NCBI GenBank assembly: GCA_052067355.1
Contig: JBQHQH010000002.1
Coordinates: 62,001 to 126,000 of the forward strand
Origin: CABMKH01 sp040797625
GTDB taxonomy: Bacteria; Bacillota; Clostridia; Tissierellales; Tissierellaceae
DNA: 64,000 nt
Reading direction: 5' to 3'
Below the pieces are notes generated by a model, which did not search any database, was not told the origin of the DNA, and saw nothing but the letters and a program-made list of their open reading frames with translations. Position 1 is the first letter of the stretch. Each line of letters begins with the position of its first letter. Positions 8,901 through 17,565 of this stretch are shown piece after piece. The position numbers were made by a program, and so were the translations under genes.

Positions 8901-10174
8901 AGAAAGATATAAGTGTAAATCCTGCAGAGATAAATAGGCTGGTAAAAGGTTGTACTGGAATAAGAAGATCTTCTGGCCAGCATCCAGGCGGTGTTATGAT
9001 AGTTCCAAAGTATAAGGATATATATGACTTTAGTCCTATTCAGTATCCTGCTAATGACAAAAAATCTGGAGTAATAACTACTCACTTTGACTATAATGCC
9101 ATCAGTGGTAGAATTTTAAAACTTGATATTCTAGGTCACGATGTGCCTACTATAATAAAGATGTTAGAGGACTTAACTGGAATAGATCCTACAACTATAC
9201 CTCTGGATGAACCAGAGACTATGAAGATATTTACAAGTACTGAACCTCTAGGAATTAGTGAGAAGGATATAGAGTGTAAAGTAGGAACACTTGGAATACC
9301 TGAATTTGGAACTAAGTTTGTAAGGCAGATGCTTGTAGATACTAAGCCAAGTACATTTTCAGAATTAGTTAGGATAAGTGGATTATCCCATGGAACAGAT
9401 GTATGGATAAATAACGCACAGGAGTTAGTTAGAAATAACATAGCTACTCTATCAGAAGTAATCTCTACAAGGGAAGATATAATGTTATCCCTAATAAATG
9501 CAGGTTTGGATAAGCAAAAATCTTTTTGGATAATGGAAAAGGTTAGAAAGGGTAGAGGATTAACTGAAGAAGACGAAGAGGATATAAGGGCTTTAGATCT
9601 ACCAAACTGGTATATAGATTCTTGCAATAAGATAAAATATATGTTTCCAAAGGCTCATGCTGTTGCCTATGTCATGATGTCTTTTAGAATAGCTTATTTC
9701 AAAGTACATTATCCGGAAGCCTTCTATGCTACTTATTTTACTACTAAGGCAGCAGATTTTGATGCTCAATTGGTTTTAAAAGGAAAGGAAATAGTCAATA
9801 ATAAGATAATGGAACTTGAGTCATTGGGAAATGATATGACTGCTAAGGAAAAGAATCTATTGACAGTTTTAGAAGTAGTACGTGAAATGTATGCTAGGGG
9901 ATTTAAATTTCAAAATGTAGATTTATACAAATCAGACAGTGATAAATTTATCATTGGAGAGAATGGCATATTACCACCATTAAAGGGATTAGATGGTGTT
10001 GGAGAAAATGCAGCTAGAAATATTGTGGAAGAAAGAGAAAAGGCTCAATTTATATCCATAGAAGATCTAGTGAGTAGAAGCAAGGTAACGCGTACAGTAA
10101 TAGAAGCATTGTCTAATCATGGATGTCTAGATGATTTACCAGAGAGCAATCAGATAAGCCTCTTTAATATTTGA
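5918..10174 (+). CDS. polC: DNA polymerase III alpha subunit, PolC type
   Basis: PolC is the replicative polymerase of low-G+C Firmicutes with built-in proofreading. At 1418 aa it is near the usual 1430-1470. Order of parts: N-terminal domain and OB fold (about 210-320), first part of the PHP domain (HLHTKMSAMDG near 326), inserted DEDD exonuclease starting at VFDIETTGLS (about 406-570), remainder of PHP, then the C-family polymerase with GSRGSVGSSF (about 865) and EPDIDLNF (about 943). A zinc site made of CPKC pairs lies near 890 and 920, with helix-hairpin-helix and tail regions near the end. A GGGGGGA site precedes the ATG. It is the last gene of its operon. Confidence 0.98.
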   Translation: MKKTYLREIIKDDRYAYLKTIDMAIVEVEIIKETMELSLRLDSEVIVENIVIEDIKKLLSETFKDFDVKLNIRYLVDMNRDNNLNKYMDIITDIIQEEVPSSSSWIKALQYRVEGDTVHLTTPNSMAYFSIKRNGLMNRLSNKFHGELGLNLILDFIEEDESSDDEFLKEKQLEELEISKDILLNTQQNSTEDPNITQSTNYSIGKSIKGELMSIRDVDLQVGTAVIKGEIFQVESREIKGDRLLVTLYISDTTDSIPVKIFLNKDKGIEFLDNIYEDSYVILEGDVVYDNYSRTKTIMLQSLKKIEKEERMDRSKEKRVELHLHTKMSAMDGVADLKKIAARAHKWGHKALAITDHGVVQAFPDGMEMSEKLGIKMIYGVEGYLVNDSKGIITNFEPDKKYNEFVVFDIETTGLSAINDAITEIGAVKLVDGEVTDTYSQLINPGRPIPEFITNLTGITDEMVSDKPDISQVIGSFGEFIRGSVLVAHNATFDVGFIRENMKRYSMNLDNPVLDTLELTRAVFPDLKNHKLDNIAKHLGVSLENHHRAVDDAEATKDIFIKILSLLDEKGIRDFSEINNLNNSGNIFKSQTFHIIILAKNLIGLKNLYRIISESHLKYFHRKPRIPKSLLEANREGLVIGSACESGELYKSILKGSSYNEIRNIVNFYDYLEIQPIGNNMHLVRNGILRDEDQLKEINMKICELGKKYNKPVVATGDVHFLDPEDEVYRRILMAGQGFQDADFQAPLYFMTTDEMLNEFSYLGKDKAYEVVIQNTNLVNNMIEEIKPIPDGTFPPIIEGSEEELRNITYKKAHEVYGDPLPDIVKNRLEKELSSIIKNGYAVMYIIAQKLVWKSLADGYLVGSRGSVGSSFVATMSGITEVNPLSPHYICPKCKYSHFFDDGSVASGSDLPDKNCPKCNTKLKKDGQDIPFEVFLGFEGDKEPDIDLNFAGEYQPVAHKYTEELFGEGYVFRAGTIGTIADKTAYGFVKKYFEQKDISVNPAEINRLVKGCTGIRRSSGQHPGGVMIVPKYKDIYDFSPIQYPANDKKSGVITTHFDYNAISGRILKLDILGHDVPTIIKMLEDLTGIDPTTIPLDEPETMKIFTSTEPLGISEKDIECKVGTLGIPEFGTKFVRQMLVDTKPSTFSELVRISGLSHGTDVWINNAQELVRNNIATLSEVISTREDIMLSLINAGLDKQKSFWIMEKVRKGRGLTEEDEEDIRALDLPNWYIDSCNKIKYMFPKAHAVAYVMMSFRIAYFKVHYPEAFYATYFTTKAADFDAQLVLKGKEIVNNKIMELESLGNDMTAKEKNLLTVLEVVREMYARGFKFQNVDLYKSDSDKFIIGENGILPPLKGLDGVGENAARNIVEEREKAQFISIEDLVSRSKVTRTVIEALSNHGCLDDLPESNQISLFNI

Positions 10175-10199
10175 TTTTATTAGGGCATCATGATATAAT
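10171..10199 (+). promoter_or_regulatory. Promoter for the rimP-nusA-infB operon
   Basis: TTGATT, a 17-base spacer and TATAAT at 10194-10199, with TG one base upstream of the -10 element (extended -10). It starts inside the last codons of polC and faces rimP. Confidence 0.6.
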
Positions 10200-10229
10200 A
10201 AATGTGACTATAATAAGGTTTTTGTGCAA

Positions 10230-10251
10230 AAGAGTGGGGCATCCCACTCTT
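10230..10251 (+). terminator. Hairpin in the polC-rimP gap
   Basis: AAGAGTGGG pairs with CCCACTCTT around a 4-base loop. The following sequence is T-rich (GATTTATTATATT) but not a clean T-run. It could end polC transcripts, or act as an attenuator in the rimP leader, because the upstream promoter would place it in the 5' UTR. Confidence 0.5.
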
Positions 10252-10290
10252 GATTTATTATATTAGAAAATTTAATTAGGAGGTGGATTA

Positions 10291-10767
10291 ATGGGTAAGA
10301 GATTAAGTAGGCAAGAAATCATTAAAATAGTAAGGGAAATCAGTGATGTTGTTGCAGATGAATTGGGATATGAACTTGTAGATGTAGAATATGTCAAGGA
10401 GCATGGTGATTATTATTTAAGGATATATATATATCGGGATGAAGGAATAGGATTAGATGACTGTCAAAAGATGAGTCAGATAATAAGTGAAAGATTAGAT
10501 GATAAAGATCCAATACCTGACGCATACTATCTAGAGGTATCGTCACCTGGTTTAGATAGACCTCTTAAGACAGATAGAGATTTAGAAAGAAATTTAAATA
10601 AGAATATAGAGATAAAGTTATATAAGGCAATTGATAATAAGAAATTATATGAGGGTGAATTGCAGGGTTACAATGAAAAAGAGATAAGGATTTTAGATTA
10701 TAATGATAAGGAAATCGTCATTCCAAGGGAAGCTATTTCCCTAGTGAGATTAGCGATAAAATTTTAG
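10291..10767 (+). CDS. rimP: Ribosome maturation factor RimP
   Basis: RimP binds the assembling 30S subunit and is needed for its maturation. The 158-residue product has the two-domain layout: an N-terminal alpha/beta domain with ELVDVEYVKEHGDYYLRIYI and YLEVSSPGLDRPLK (about 85-98), and a C-terminal SH3-like beta domain. The strong AGGAGGTGG site fixes the start. It opens the conserved rimP-nusA-rnpM-infB-rbfA cluster. Confidence 0.95.
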   Translation: MGKRLSRQEIIKIVREISDVVADELGYELVDVEYVKEHGDYYLRIYIYRDEGIGLDDCQKMSQIISERLDDKDPIPDAYYLEVSSPGLDRPLKTDRDLERNLNKNIEIKLYKAIDNKKLYEGELQGYNEKEIRILDYNDKEIVIPREAISLVRLAIKF

Positions 10768-10783
10768 GGAGGTTTGTTTGTTC

Positions 10784-11896
10784 ATGAATGCAGATTTTAT
10801 TGATGCCCTTAATGAAATAGAAAAAGAAAAAGGAATATCTAAAGATATAATATTTGAAGCTTTAGAATCAGCGCTTATATCCAGCTATAGGAAGAATTTT
10901 GGCGTATCTCAAAATGCAGAGGTTGAAATCAACAAGGAAACTGGAGAAGCTAAGGTATATGCTATAAAGGATGTAGTTGAAGATATTGAAAATGAACATA
11001 TGGAAATTAGATTAGATGATGCGAGAGAGATGGATGAAAAATATGAAATTGGTGATATTGTAAGAGTTGAAATAACTCCTAAAGATTTTGGAAGAATTGC
11101 AGCTCAGACAGCTAAACAGGTAGTTATACAGAGGATAAAAGATGCTGAAAGAGATGTTATATATGATGAGTTTATAAACAGAGAGAATGAGATCATCACA
11201 GGTATGGTTCAAAGAATATCAAAGAATAATGTATTCATAGATCTGGGAAAAACTGAAGGTATATTGCCGCCTACTGAGCAAATTGAAGGTGAAGTCTATA
11301 ATCAATCAGATAGACTGAAGTTGCTTATTTTAGAGGTCAAAAAGACTACCAAGGGACCACAGGTCATTTTATCTAGATCTCATCCTGGATTGATAAAGAG
11401 ACTGTTTGAGTTAGAAGTTCCAGAGATAAATGATGGAATTGTAGAGATATATTCTATTTCTAGAGAAGCAGGTTCTAGGACTAAGATAGCTGTATACTCT
11501 AAAGATCCAGATGTAGATCCATTGGGAGCCTGTGTTGGGTCTAAAGGAAGTAGAGTAAGAGCTATAGTAGATGAATTAAATGGAGAAAAGATTGACATTG
11601 TAATATGGAGTAAAGATATTGGAGAATTTATAGCCAATAGCTTGAGTCCTTCAAAAGTATTGAAAGTTGAAGTAGACGAAAAGGAAAAATCAGCTTTAGT
11701 CATTGTACCTGATTATCAACTTTCTCTGGCCATTGGAAGGTCAGGTCAAAATGCTAGATTAGCTGCAAAACTTACTAACTGGAAGATAGATATCAAGTCA
11801 GAATCTCAATATGAGGAACTGGATTTGTCTGAGCAGGAAGAACTTGAAAAGGATCTTGATGATAAAGAAGAAATAGAAGAGGATATTTTAAATTAA
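10784..11896 (+). CDS. nusA: Transcription termination/antitermination factor NusA
   Basis: NusA binds RNA polymerase and modulates pausing, termination and antitermination. The 370-residue protein has the N-terminal RNAP-binding domain (residues 1-about 125), an S1 domain (about 130-200), and two KH domains, the first with DPLGACVGSKGSRVRAI and the second with LAIGRSGQNARLAAKLT. It lacks the C-terminal acidic repeats of E. coli NusA, as in Bacillus. ATG 10784 aligns with the usual NusA N-terminus. An in-frame TTG at 10778 is better spaced from the AGGGAGG site, so the start is uncertain by two codons. Confidence 0.96.
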   Translation: MNADFIDALNEIEKEKGISKDIIFEALESALISSYRKNFGVSQNAEVEINKETGEAKVYAIKDVVEDIENEHMEIRLDDAREMDEKYEIGDIVRVEITPKDFGRIAAQTAKQVVIQRIKDAERDVIYDEFINRENEIITGMVQRISKNNVFIDLGKTEGILPPTEQIEGEVYNQSDRLKLLILEVKKTTKGPQVILSRSHPGLIKRLFELEVPEINDGIVEIYSISREAGSRTKIAVYSKDPDVDPLGACVGSKGSRVRAIVDELNGEKIDIVIWSKDIGEFIANSLSPSKVLKVEVDEKEKSALVIVPDYQLSLAIGRSGQNARLAAKLTNWKIDIKSESQYEELDLSEQEELEKDLDDKEEIEEDILN

Positions 11897-11920
11897 TTTT
11901 ATAAATGATGAGGTGATTAT

Positions 11921-12214
11921 ATGAAAAAAAGAAAAATACCTCTTAGAAAATGTGTAGCATGTAATGAACATAGGCCTAAAAAAGAACTCATCAGAGTTGT
12001 TAAGACAAGTGATGGATCTATACAGATGGATTTGACTGGAAAATTAAATGGCAGGGGAGCATACATATGTCCAGATATGGAATGTTTGGAAAATGCCATA
12101 CAGACTAAAAAGATATCTAGAAGTCTTGAAGTGGAAATCAATGATGAGGTATATGAAGAATTAAGAAATTTATTGAGGGAAGAGATAGGTAAGAGGGAAA
12201 ACACCTTTAAATAA
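11921..12214 (+). CDS. rnpM: YlxR/RnpM family RNA-binding protein
   Basis: The 97-residue basic protein shows the YlxR hallmarks CVACNEHRPKKELIRVV near the N-terminus and GRGAYICPD in the middle. The family is encoded between nusA and infB in Firmicutes. The B. subtilis member was reported to bind RNase P RNA and modulate RNase P (RnpM); earlier work called it a transcription regulator. The ylxQ gene (L7Ae-like) that usually follows is missing, and infB begins 17 bases downstream. Confidence 0.9.
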   Translation: MKKRKIPLRKCVACNEHRPKKELIRVVKTSDGSIQMDLTGKLNGRGAYICPDMECLENAIQTKKISRSLEVEINDEVYEELRNLLREEIGKRENTFK

Positions 12215-12231
12215 ATTAGGGGGTGCAATAT

Positions 12232-14268
12232 ATGACAAAGATTAGAATTTATGAATTAGCTAAGGAATTAAATATGAGTAGTAGAGAATTAATGGAACAG
12301 ATAGAAGATTTAGATATAGATGCAAGTAGTCATATGAGTTCAATAGACAAGGAAGAAGCGGAATTAATTAAGGAATTACTTGGAATAGGTAATGAAGATA
12401 AAACTGTAAATAATAAAGATGATCAAGACAAAGAACAAGATACAAAGCAGGAGAAGAAACAAGATAAAAAACAGGATGAAAAACAAGATGAAAAACAAGA
12501 TGATGAAAAAGAGGCGATAACCATAGAGATAGAAGATACTATAATAGTCAGAGATCTTGCAGAAAAATTGGAAATAAACCCATCTATATTGATTACTAAG
12601 CTTATTGGATTGGGAGTTATGGCTAGTCAAAATCAAAGTATAGATGCGGAAACTGCAGCTATTGTTGCTGAAGAATTTGGAGTTACTGTGACCATTAAAG
12701 AGGATATTGAAGAATTAGATAAAGATATATTTGATTTGGATTTTGAAGATAAGCCAGAAGATCTAAAATCACGTCCACCTGTAGTTACAGTAATGGGCCA
12801 TGTTGACCATGGAAAGACTTCTCTATTAGATGCCATTAGGGAAACTCATGTTACTAGAGGAGAAGCAGGTGGGATAACTCAGCATATTGGAGCCTATACA
12901 GTTAGAGTAAATGATAAAAAGGTAGTATTCTTGGATACTCCAGGCCATGAGGCTTTTACTTCTATGAGAGCTAGGGGAGCACAGGTTACAGATATAGCTA
13001 TATTGGTTGTAGCTGCAGATGATGGAGTCATGCCACAGACAATAGAGGCTATTAATCATGCTAAGGCTGCACAAGTACCTATTATAGTAGCTATTAATAA
13101 GATGGATAAACCAGAGGCAAATATAGATAGGATCTATCAAGAATTAGTAGAGAATGGTCTTTTACCTGAAGCATGGGGTGGAGATATCATAACTGTACCT
13201 GTGTCTGCTAAAAAGAGAATAGGTATAGATGAACTATTGGAAATGATATTATTAGTTGCAGAAATGCAAGAATTAAAGGCTAATCCAAATAGATCAGCAG
13301 TAGGAACTATTGTAGAAGCTCAACTAGATAAAGGAAAGGGACCTTTGGCTACTGTATTGGTACAAAAGGGGAACTTGAAAGTTGGAGATATGGTTGTTTC
13401 AGGGGTTTCTAGTGGTAGAATAAGGGCTATGATCGACGATAAGGGAAAGAGAGTCAAGAAGGTAGGTCCATCCACTCCAGTAGTTATTTTAGGATTATCT
13501 GAAGTACCTAATGCTGGAGAACTGCTATTTTCTGTAGATGGAGAAAAGACAGCAAGATCCTATGCAGAAAAGAGAAAGGAACAACTTCGACAAGAACAAT
13601 TAAAATCTAATACAAAGATATCTCTTGATGATCTATTTGAGAAGATAAAAGAAGGAGAAATACAGGATCTAAATATAATCATCAAGGCAGATGTTAGAGG
13701 ATCTATTGAGGCTCTAGCACAGTCTTTAGAAAAGTTGGACAATGAAGAAGTTAAGATAAATATCATACATGGCGGTGTTGGAGGAGTAACTGAAAGTGAT
13801 GTCATGTTGGCGTCTGCTTCCAATGCAATCATAATAGGATTTAATGTAAGACCTAATCTAAATGCCATAGAAGTTGCACAGAGAGAAAAAGTAGATATTA
13901 GAACATATAGAGTAATATATGAAGCTATTGAAGATATTCAAGCAGCTGTGAAGGGAATGCTTGCACCTACAATAGTAGAAGAAGTGCTTGGTAGAGCAGA
14001 AGTAAGGGCAACTTTCAGATTGCCAAACAATACTACAATAGCAGGCATCTATGTGTTAAATGGAAAGGTTACTAGAAATTCCATGGTGAGATTGCTTAGA
14101 GATGATGTAGTTATATTTGAAGGAGCCATATCTTCACTAAAGAGATTTAAGGATGATGCTAGAGAAGTTGCAGCAGGATATGAAGCTGGTCTAGGATTAG
14201 AGAACTACAATGATGTAAAGGAAAGTGATTTAATAGAGGCCTATATATTAAAAGAAGTAGAAAGATAG
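12232..14268 (+). CDS. infB: Translation initiation factor IF-2
   Basis: IF-2 is the GTPase that brings initiator tRNA to the 30S subunit and promotes subunit joining. The product is about 678 aa, somewhat shorter than B. subtilis IF-2 (716). An N-terminal IF2N domain (residues 1-50) is followed by a low-complexity linker with repeated KQDEKQD/KQDKKQD units (about 70-95), a second IF2N domain, then the GTPase with GHVDHGKT (about 189-196), DTPGHEAF and NKMD, and the C-terminal beta-barrel domains. ATG 12232 is 8 bases after TAGGGGG; a GTG at 12223 overlaps that site. Confidence 0.97.
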   Translation: MTKIRIYELAKELNMSSRELMEQIEDLDIDASSHMSSIDKEEAELIKELLGIGNEDKTVNNKDDQDKEQDTKQEKKQDKKQDEKQDEKQDDEKEAITIEIEDTIIVRDLAEKLEINPSILITKLIGLGVMASQNQSIDAETAAIVAEEFGVTVTIKEDIEELDKDIFDLDFEDKPEDLKSRPPVVTVMGHVDHGKTSLLDAIRETHVTRGEAGGITQHIGAYTVRVNDKKVVFLDTPGHEAFTSMRARGAQVTDIAILVVAADDGVMPQTIEAINHAKAAQVPIIVAINKMDKPEANIDRIYQELVENGLLPEAWGGDIITVPVSAKKRIGIDELLEMILLVAEMQELKANPNRSAVGTIVEAQLDKGKGPLATVLVQKGNLKVGDMVVSGVSSGRIRAMIDDKGKRVKKVGPSTPVVILGLSEVPNAGELLFSVDGEKTARSYAEKRKEQLRQEQLKSNTKISLDDLFEKIKEGEIQDLNIIIKADVRGSIEALAQSLEKLDNEEVKINIIHGGVGGVTESDVMLASASNAIIIGFNVRPNLNAIEVAQREKVDIRTYRVIYEAIEDIQAAVKGMLAPTIVEEVLGRAEVRATFRLPNNTTIAGIYVLNGKVTRNSMVRLLRDDVVIFEGAISSLKRFKDDAREVAAGYEAGLGLENYNDVKESDLIEAYILKEVER

Positions 14269-14280
14269 CGAGGTATTGAT

Positions 14281-14658
14281 ATGAATAGTAAGAGAATCAA
14301 TAGGATATCAGGAGAAGTAAAAAAAGTTGTATCAGAACTTCTATATAATGGACTTAAAGATCCTAGGGTAAGTTCTATGACTACAGTAACTAGTGTAGAA
14401 GTAACTAGAGATTTGAGCTTTGCCAATATATATATATCAGTTTTGGGAAATGATAGAGAGAAGGAAGATACTATATCTGGCTTAGAGAGTGCAAAGGGAT
14501 TTATAAGGAATGAAATAGGCAAGAGAATAGATTTAAGACATGTTCCAGAACCCATTTTTCATCTAGATGAATCTATAGAGAGAGGAATATATATGACTGA
14601 ATTAATAGAAAAAGTCAATAGAGAAGATGAAAAAAACAGGGGCAAAAGAGATGAATAA
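14281..14658 (+). CDS. rbfA: 30S ribosome-binding factor RbfA
   Basis: RbfA is a cold-shock assembly factor for the 16S rRNA 5' end. The 125-residue protein has the KH-like fold signature: N-terminal RINRISGEVKKVVSELL, the DPRVSSMTTVTSVEVTRD block and C-terminal LRHVPEPIFHLDESIERG. The last codons overlap the start of nrnA by 8 bases, which suggests translational coupling. Confidence 0.96.
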   Translation: MNSKRINRISGEVKKVVSELLYNGLKDPRVSSMTTVTSVEVTRDLSFANIYISVLGNDREKEDTISGLESAKGFIRNEIGKRIDLRHVPEPIFHLDESIERGIYMTELIEKVNREDEKNRGKRDE

Positions 14659-15628
14659 TATTATTGAAGAGAAGATATATGAAGCTATATCAGCCATAAA
14701 AAGTGGCAATAATATATTTATCGCTTCTCATGTAAATCCAGATGGAGATAATATGGGTTCTATGTTATCCTTGGCTTTGGCATTAAAAAAGATTGGAAAG
14801 AATGTTGTAGTCCTTAAATCGGATGTCATACCAGAAGACTATAGATTTTTACCTGGTATTCAATTAATACAAGAATATAGAACAGAGCTAGGCCCTATTG
14901 ATGTGTTCATTGCTCTTGACTCAAGTGATGAGGAGAGATTAGGAGATAATGGACATTTATTGAAAGAGGCAAGATGTGTTATCAATATAGATCATCATAT
15001 AAGTAGTACTAGGTTTGGAGATATAAATGTAGTAGATGATAGAGCAGCCGCTACTGGAGAGCTGGTCTATTATCTCATTAAATATATGAAAATAGATTTA
15101 GATGTAGATATTGGGACAAATCTCTATACGGCAATTAGCACAGACACTGGAAAGTTTTCCTATGAGAGTGTTACTAGTGATACCCATAGGATAGTTGCTG
15201 AGCTAATCGATACAGGTATAGATTTTAACCAGATCAATATCCAGCTATATGAAAATATGAGTATAGAGAAGACTAGATTGTTTATCCATGTCCTATCTAC
15301 ATTAAAGACCTATGAAAATAGTAGTATTGCTACTGCTAAGGTAACTCAAACTATGTTAAAAGAGTCAGGTGCTAAAATGGAAGATACAGAAGGAATAGTA
15401 TCATTTATCAGGAAGATAGCATCGGTGGAAGTGGCATGTATATTAAAAGAAGTAAAAGAGGATGATATTAAGATTAGTCTAAGAAGTAAGAAAAGAGTAG
15501 ATGTAGCATCTATTTGTGAATTCTTTGGTGGTGGAGGTCATATTAGAGCAGCAGGCTGTAGTATATCTTCTAATATAGATGATGCAGAAAATATGATAGT
15601 AAGTAAAATAAGGGAATATATTAGGTGA
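14651..15628 (+). CDS. nrnA: DHH-family oligoribonuclease / pAp phosphatase NrnA
   Basis: NrnA degrades nanoRNAs and dephosphorylates 3'-phosphoadenosine 5'-phosphate. The product is about 325 aa. It has the DHH domain motifs ASHVNPDGDNMGS (metal ligands), ALDSSDEERLG and NIDHHIS, and the C-terminal DHHA1 domain with GGGGHIRAAGC. ATG 14651 gives a normal N-terminus and is near an AGGGGC site. An in-frame ATG at 14627 would extend it by 8 residues deeper into rbfA with no clear site. It sits between rbfA and truB as in other Firmicutes. Confidence 0.94.
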   Translation: MNNIIEEKIYEAISAIKSGNNIFIASHVNPDGDNMGSMLSLALALKKIGKNVVVLKSDVIPEDYRFLPGIQLIQEYRTELGPIDVFIALDSSDEERLGDNGHLLKEARCVINIDHHISSTRFGDINVVDDRAAATGELVYYLIKYMKIDLDVDIGTNLYTAISTDTGKFSYESVTSDTHRIVAELIDTGIDFNQINIQLYENMSIEKTRLFIHVLSTLKTYENSSIATAKVTQTMLKESGAKMEDTEGIVSFIRKIASVEVACILKEVKEDDIKISLRSKKRVDVASICEFFGGGGHIRAAGCSISSNIDDAENMIVSKIREYIR

Positions 15629-15632
15629 TAGT

Positions 15633-16520
15633 GTGAACGGTATAGTAAATTTTTATAAACCAAAGGGCATGACTTCTCATGATGCTGTTTATTTTTTTCG
15701 TAAACTATTAAATATAAAGAGAGTTGGACATACGGGAACTTTAGATCCAAATGCCACAGGTGTTCTACCGATTTGTATAGGTAAGGCTACGAGGATCTCT
15801 GAATATCTTTTAGATGCAGATAAGGAGTATATAGGAGAGCTTACACTTGGACAGGAGACAGACACTCAAGATGGAGATGGAGTAGTCTTGAATTCGTCAA
15901 ATAAGGTTGTGGATAGAGATGATATTATAGCGTCTTTTAATAAGTTTAAAGGAAATATAGAACAGATACCTCCTATGTACTCAGCTCTAAAACACAAAGG
16001 GAAAAAACTATATGAGTTAGCAAGGGAAGGCAAAGTCATTGAAAGAAAACCTAGGAATATCACTATATATGAGTTAAAGATAATGGATATTCAGGAGAAT
16101 AGGAAGATAAAGTTCTATACTAGATGCTCTAGGGGAACATATATAAGAACATTATGTCATGATATTGGTATGGACTTAGGTACATATGGATATATGTCCG
16201 ATCTAGAGAGAGTTGGCGTAGGTGATTTTAAAATTCAAGATTCTTTAAAGATGGAATATTTAAATTCGCTGAATGACAATGAGTTAGGAGATATTATATT
16301 GCCAATAGATAGAGCTTTAAAAGATATGGATAAAATTATTGTGCATGATAGACTACATAAACAGATTAAAAATGGTATGATGGTTCCTGTAGAAGATGAA
16401 GCATCAGTAAAGTCTGATGCTAATTTAAGGGTCTATTGTAATTCTGAATTTATTGGCGTAGGCAGGATAATATATGAAAAGAACTCTAGATATTTAAAGA
16501 TGGATAAAGTATTTATATAA
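15633..16520 (+). CDS. truB: tRNA pseudouridine(55) synthase TruB
   Basis: TruB makes pseudouridine 55 in the T-loop of tRNAs. The 295-residue protein carries the catalytic motif GHTGTLDPNATGVLP with D38, then YSALKHKGKKLYELAR and the RCSRGTYIRTL block. It starts with GTG and has TTAGGTGA just upstream, overlapping the nrnA stop. Confidence 0.96.
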   Translation: MNGIVNFYKPKGMTSHDAVYFFRKLLNIKRVGHTGTLDPNATGVLPICIGKATRISEYLLDADKEYIGELTLGQETDTQDGDGVVLNSSNKVVDRDDIIASFNKFKGNIEQIPPMYSALKHKGKKLYELAREGKVIERKPRNITIYELKIMDIQENRKIKFYTRCSRGTYIRTLCHDIGMDLGTYGYMSDLERVGVGDFKIQDSLKMEYLNSLNDNELGDIILPIDRALKDMDKIIVHDRLHKQIKNGMMVPVEDEASVKSDANLRVYCNSEFIGVGRIIYEKNSRYLKMDKVFI

Positions 16521-16530
16521 GGTGATAAAA

Positions 16531-17442
16531 ATGGAAATTGTTAAGATACTGAATTATAGGGAGAAGAGATTTGGCACAGCAATAGCACTGGGAAATTTTG
16601 ATGGGGTCCATATAGCTCATCAGCAGTTGATACTTACTATAGTGAAGAATGGAAATATGTATGGACTCAAACCTTCTATACTATTATTTAATGTCCATAC
16701 AAAGTCGATTTTAAATGGCAAAAGTCCACAGTTATTGAGCACCAGAGAAAAAAAGCTAAGGATCTTAGAGAATTTAGGTGCAGAGATCATATATGAAGTA
16801 GACTTTAATGAATTGAGGAAACTTTCCCCTGAAGAATTTGTTAAAGATATACTCATAGATAGATTAAATGTCAAGTTGGTGGCTGTAGGTTTTGACTATA
16901 GATTTGGATATAAGGCTTCTGGTACTCCAGAGGATTTAAAAGAGTTTGGCAAAAAATATGGTTTTGAAGTGGTTGTCTTAGATCCCATCTTTAAAGATGA
17001 TATTGTAAGCAGTACAAGGATTAGAGAGTTTTTAAGAGATGGAGATATTGAAAAGGCGAATATGATGCTAGGATACAATTATTCTATTAAAGGGAAGGTA
17101 ATAAGAGGGAAACAGAGAGGTACCGGACTTGGATTTCCTACTGCCAATCTAGAAATACCAGATGGATGTATTATACCGAAAATTGGAGTCTATGAGACTA
17201 GAGTTAAACTTGATGATAAGGTATATCTAGGGGCTACAAGTATAGGCAAGAATTCTACCTTTGAAGACGATGTCTCCATAAAGATAGAGACACACATTAT
17301 TGGGCTCAATAAAAAAATATATGGAGAAGTCATAGAACTAGAGTTTATCAGATATTTAAGAGAAGAGATTAAATTTGATAGTGCGGATAAATTAAAAAAA
17401 CAAATGACAGATGATATTAAAGCTATTAAATCAGAACATTGA
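16531..17442 (+). CDS. ribF: Bifunctional riboflavin kinase / FAD synthetase
   Basis: RibF converts riboflavin to FMN and FMN to FAD. The 303-residue product has an N-terminal nucleotidyltransferase domain (LGNFDGVHIAHQQL at about 20-33, SSTRIREFL near 155) and a C-terminal flavokinase domain (GTGLGFPTANL near 195, EFIRYLREE near the end). The start is ATG 16531, five bases after AAGGTGA; a GTG at 16522 overlaps that site. The truB-ribF order is conserved. Confidence 0.95.
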   Translation: MEIVKILNYREKRFGTAIALGNFDGVHIAHQQLILTIVKNGNMYGLKPSILLFNVHTKSILNGKSPQLLSTREKKLRILENLGAEIIYEVDFNELRKLSPEEFVKDILIDRLNVKLVAVGFDYRFGYKASGTPEDLKEFGKKYGFEVVVLDPIFKDDIVSSTRIREFLRDGDIEKANMMLGYNYSIKGKVIRGKQRGTGLGFPTANLEIPDGCIIPKIGVYETRVKLDDKVYLGATSIGKNSTFEDDVSIKIETHIIGLNKKIYGEVIELEFIRYLREEIKFDSADKLKKQMTDDIKAIKSEH

Positions 17443-17468
17443 TATTTACATTTAATTAGAAGTATGAT
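17439..17468 (+). promoter_or_regulatory. Promoter for rpsO
   Basis: TTGATA (17439-17444), an 18-base spacer and TATGAT (17463-17468), with a further TATAAT at 17471. The -35 element overlaps the end of ribF. A transcript from here would carry a leader of about 90 bases before rpsO. Confidence 0.45.
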
Positions 17469-17491
17469 AATATAATGATGATTACAAACTT

Positions 17492-17540
17492 ACCTAATGC
17501 TATGTCTTACGAATCCTCAACGTATTACTTAGCTTCAGGT
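17492..17540 (+). promoter_or_regulatory. Possible S15 autoregulatory leader
   Basis: ACCTAATGCT (17492-17501) can pair with AGCTTCAGGT (17531-17540), with two internal mismatches, enclosing a 29-base region just ahead of the rpsO ribosome site. S15 commonly represses its own mRNA through a structured leader, and the position fits. The fold does not clearly match a described class. Confidence 0.3.
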
Positions 17541-17565
17541 GTATAAAAATATGGAGGTGTAATTT

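Noticed and set aside
17443..17565. A tRNA or known riboswitch ahead of rpsO
   Set aside because: No cloverleaf or conserved riboswitch core is visible; a weak S15-type leader is the most that can be supported.
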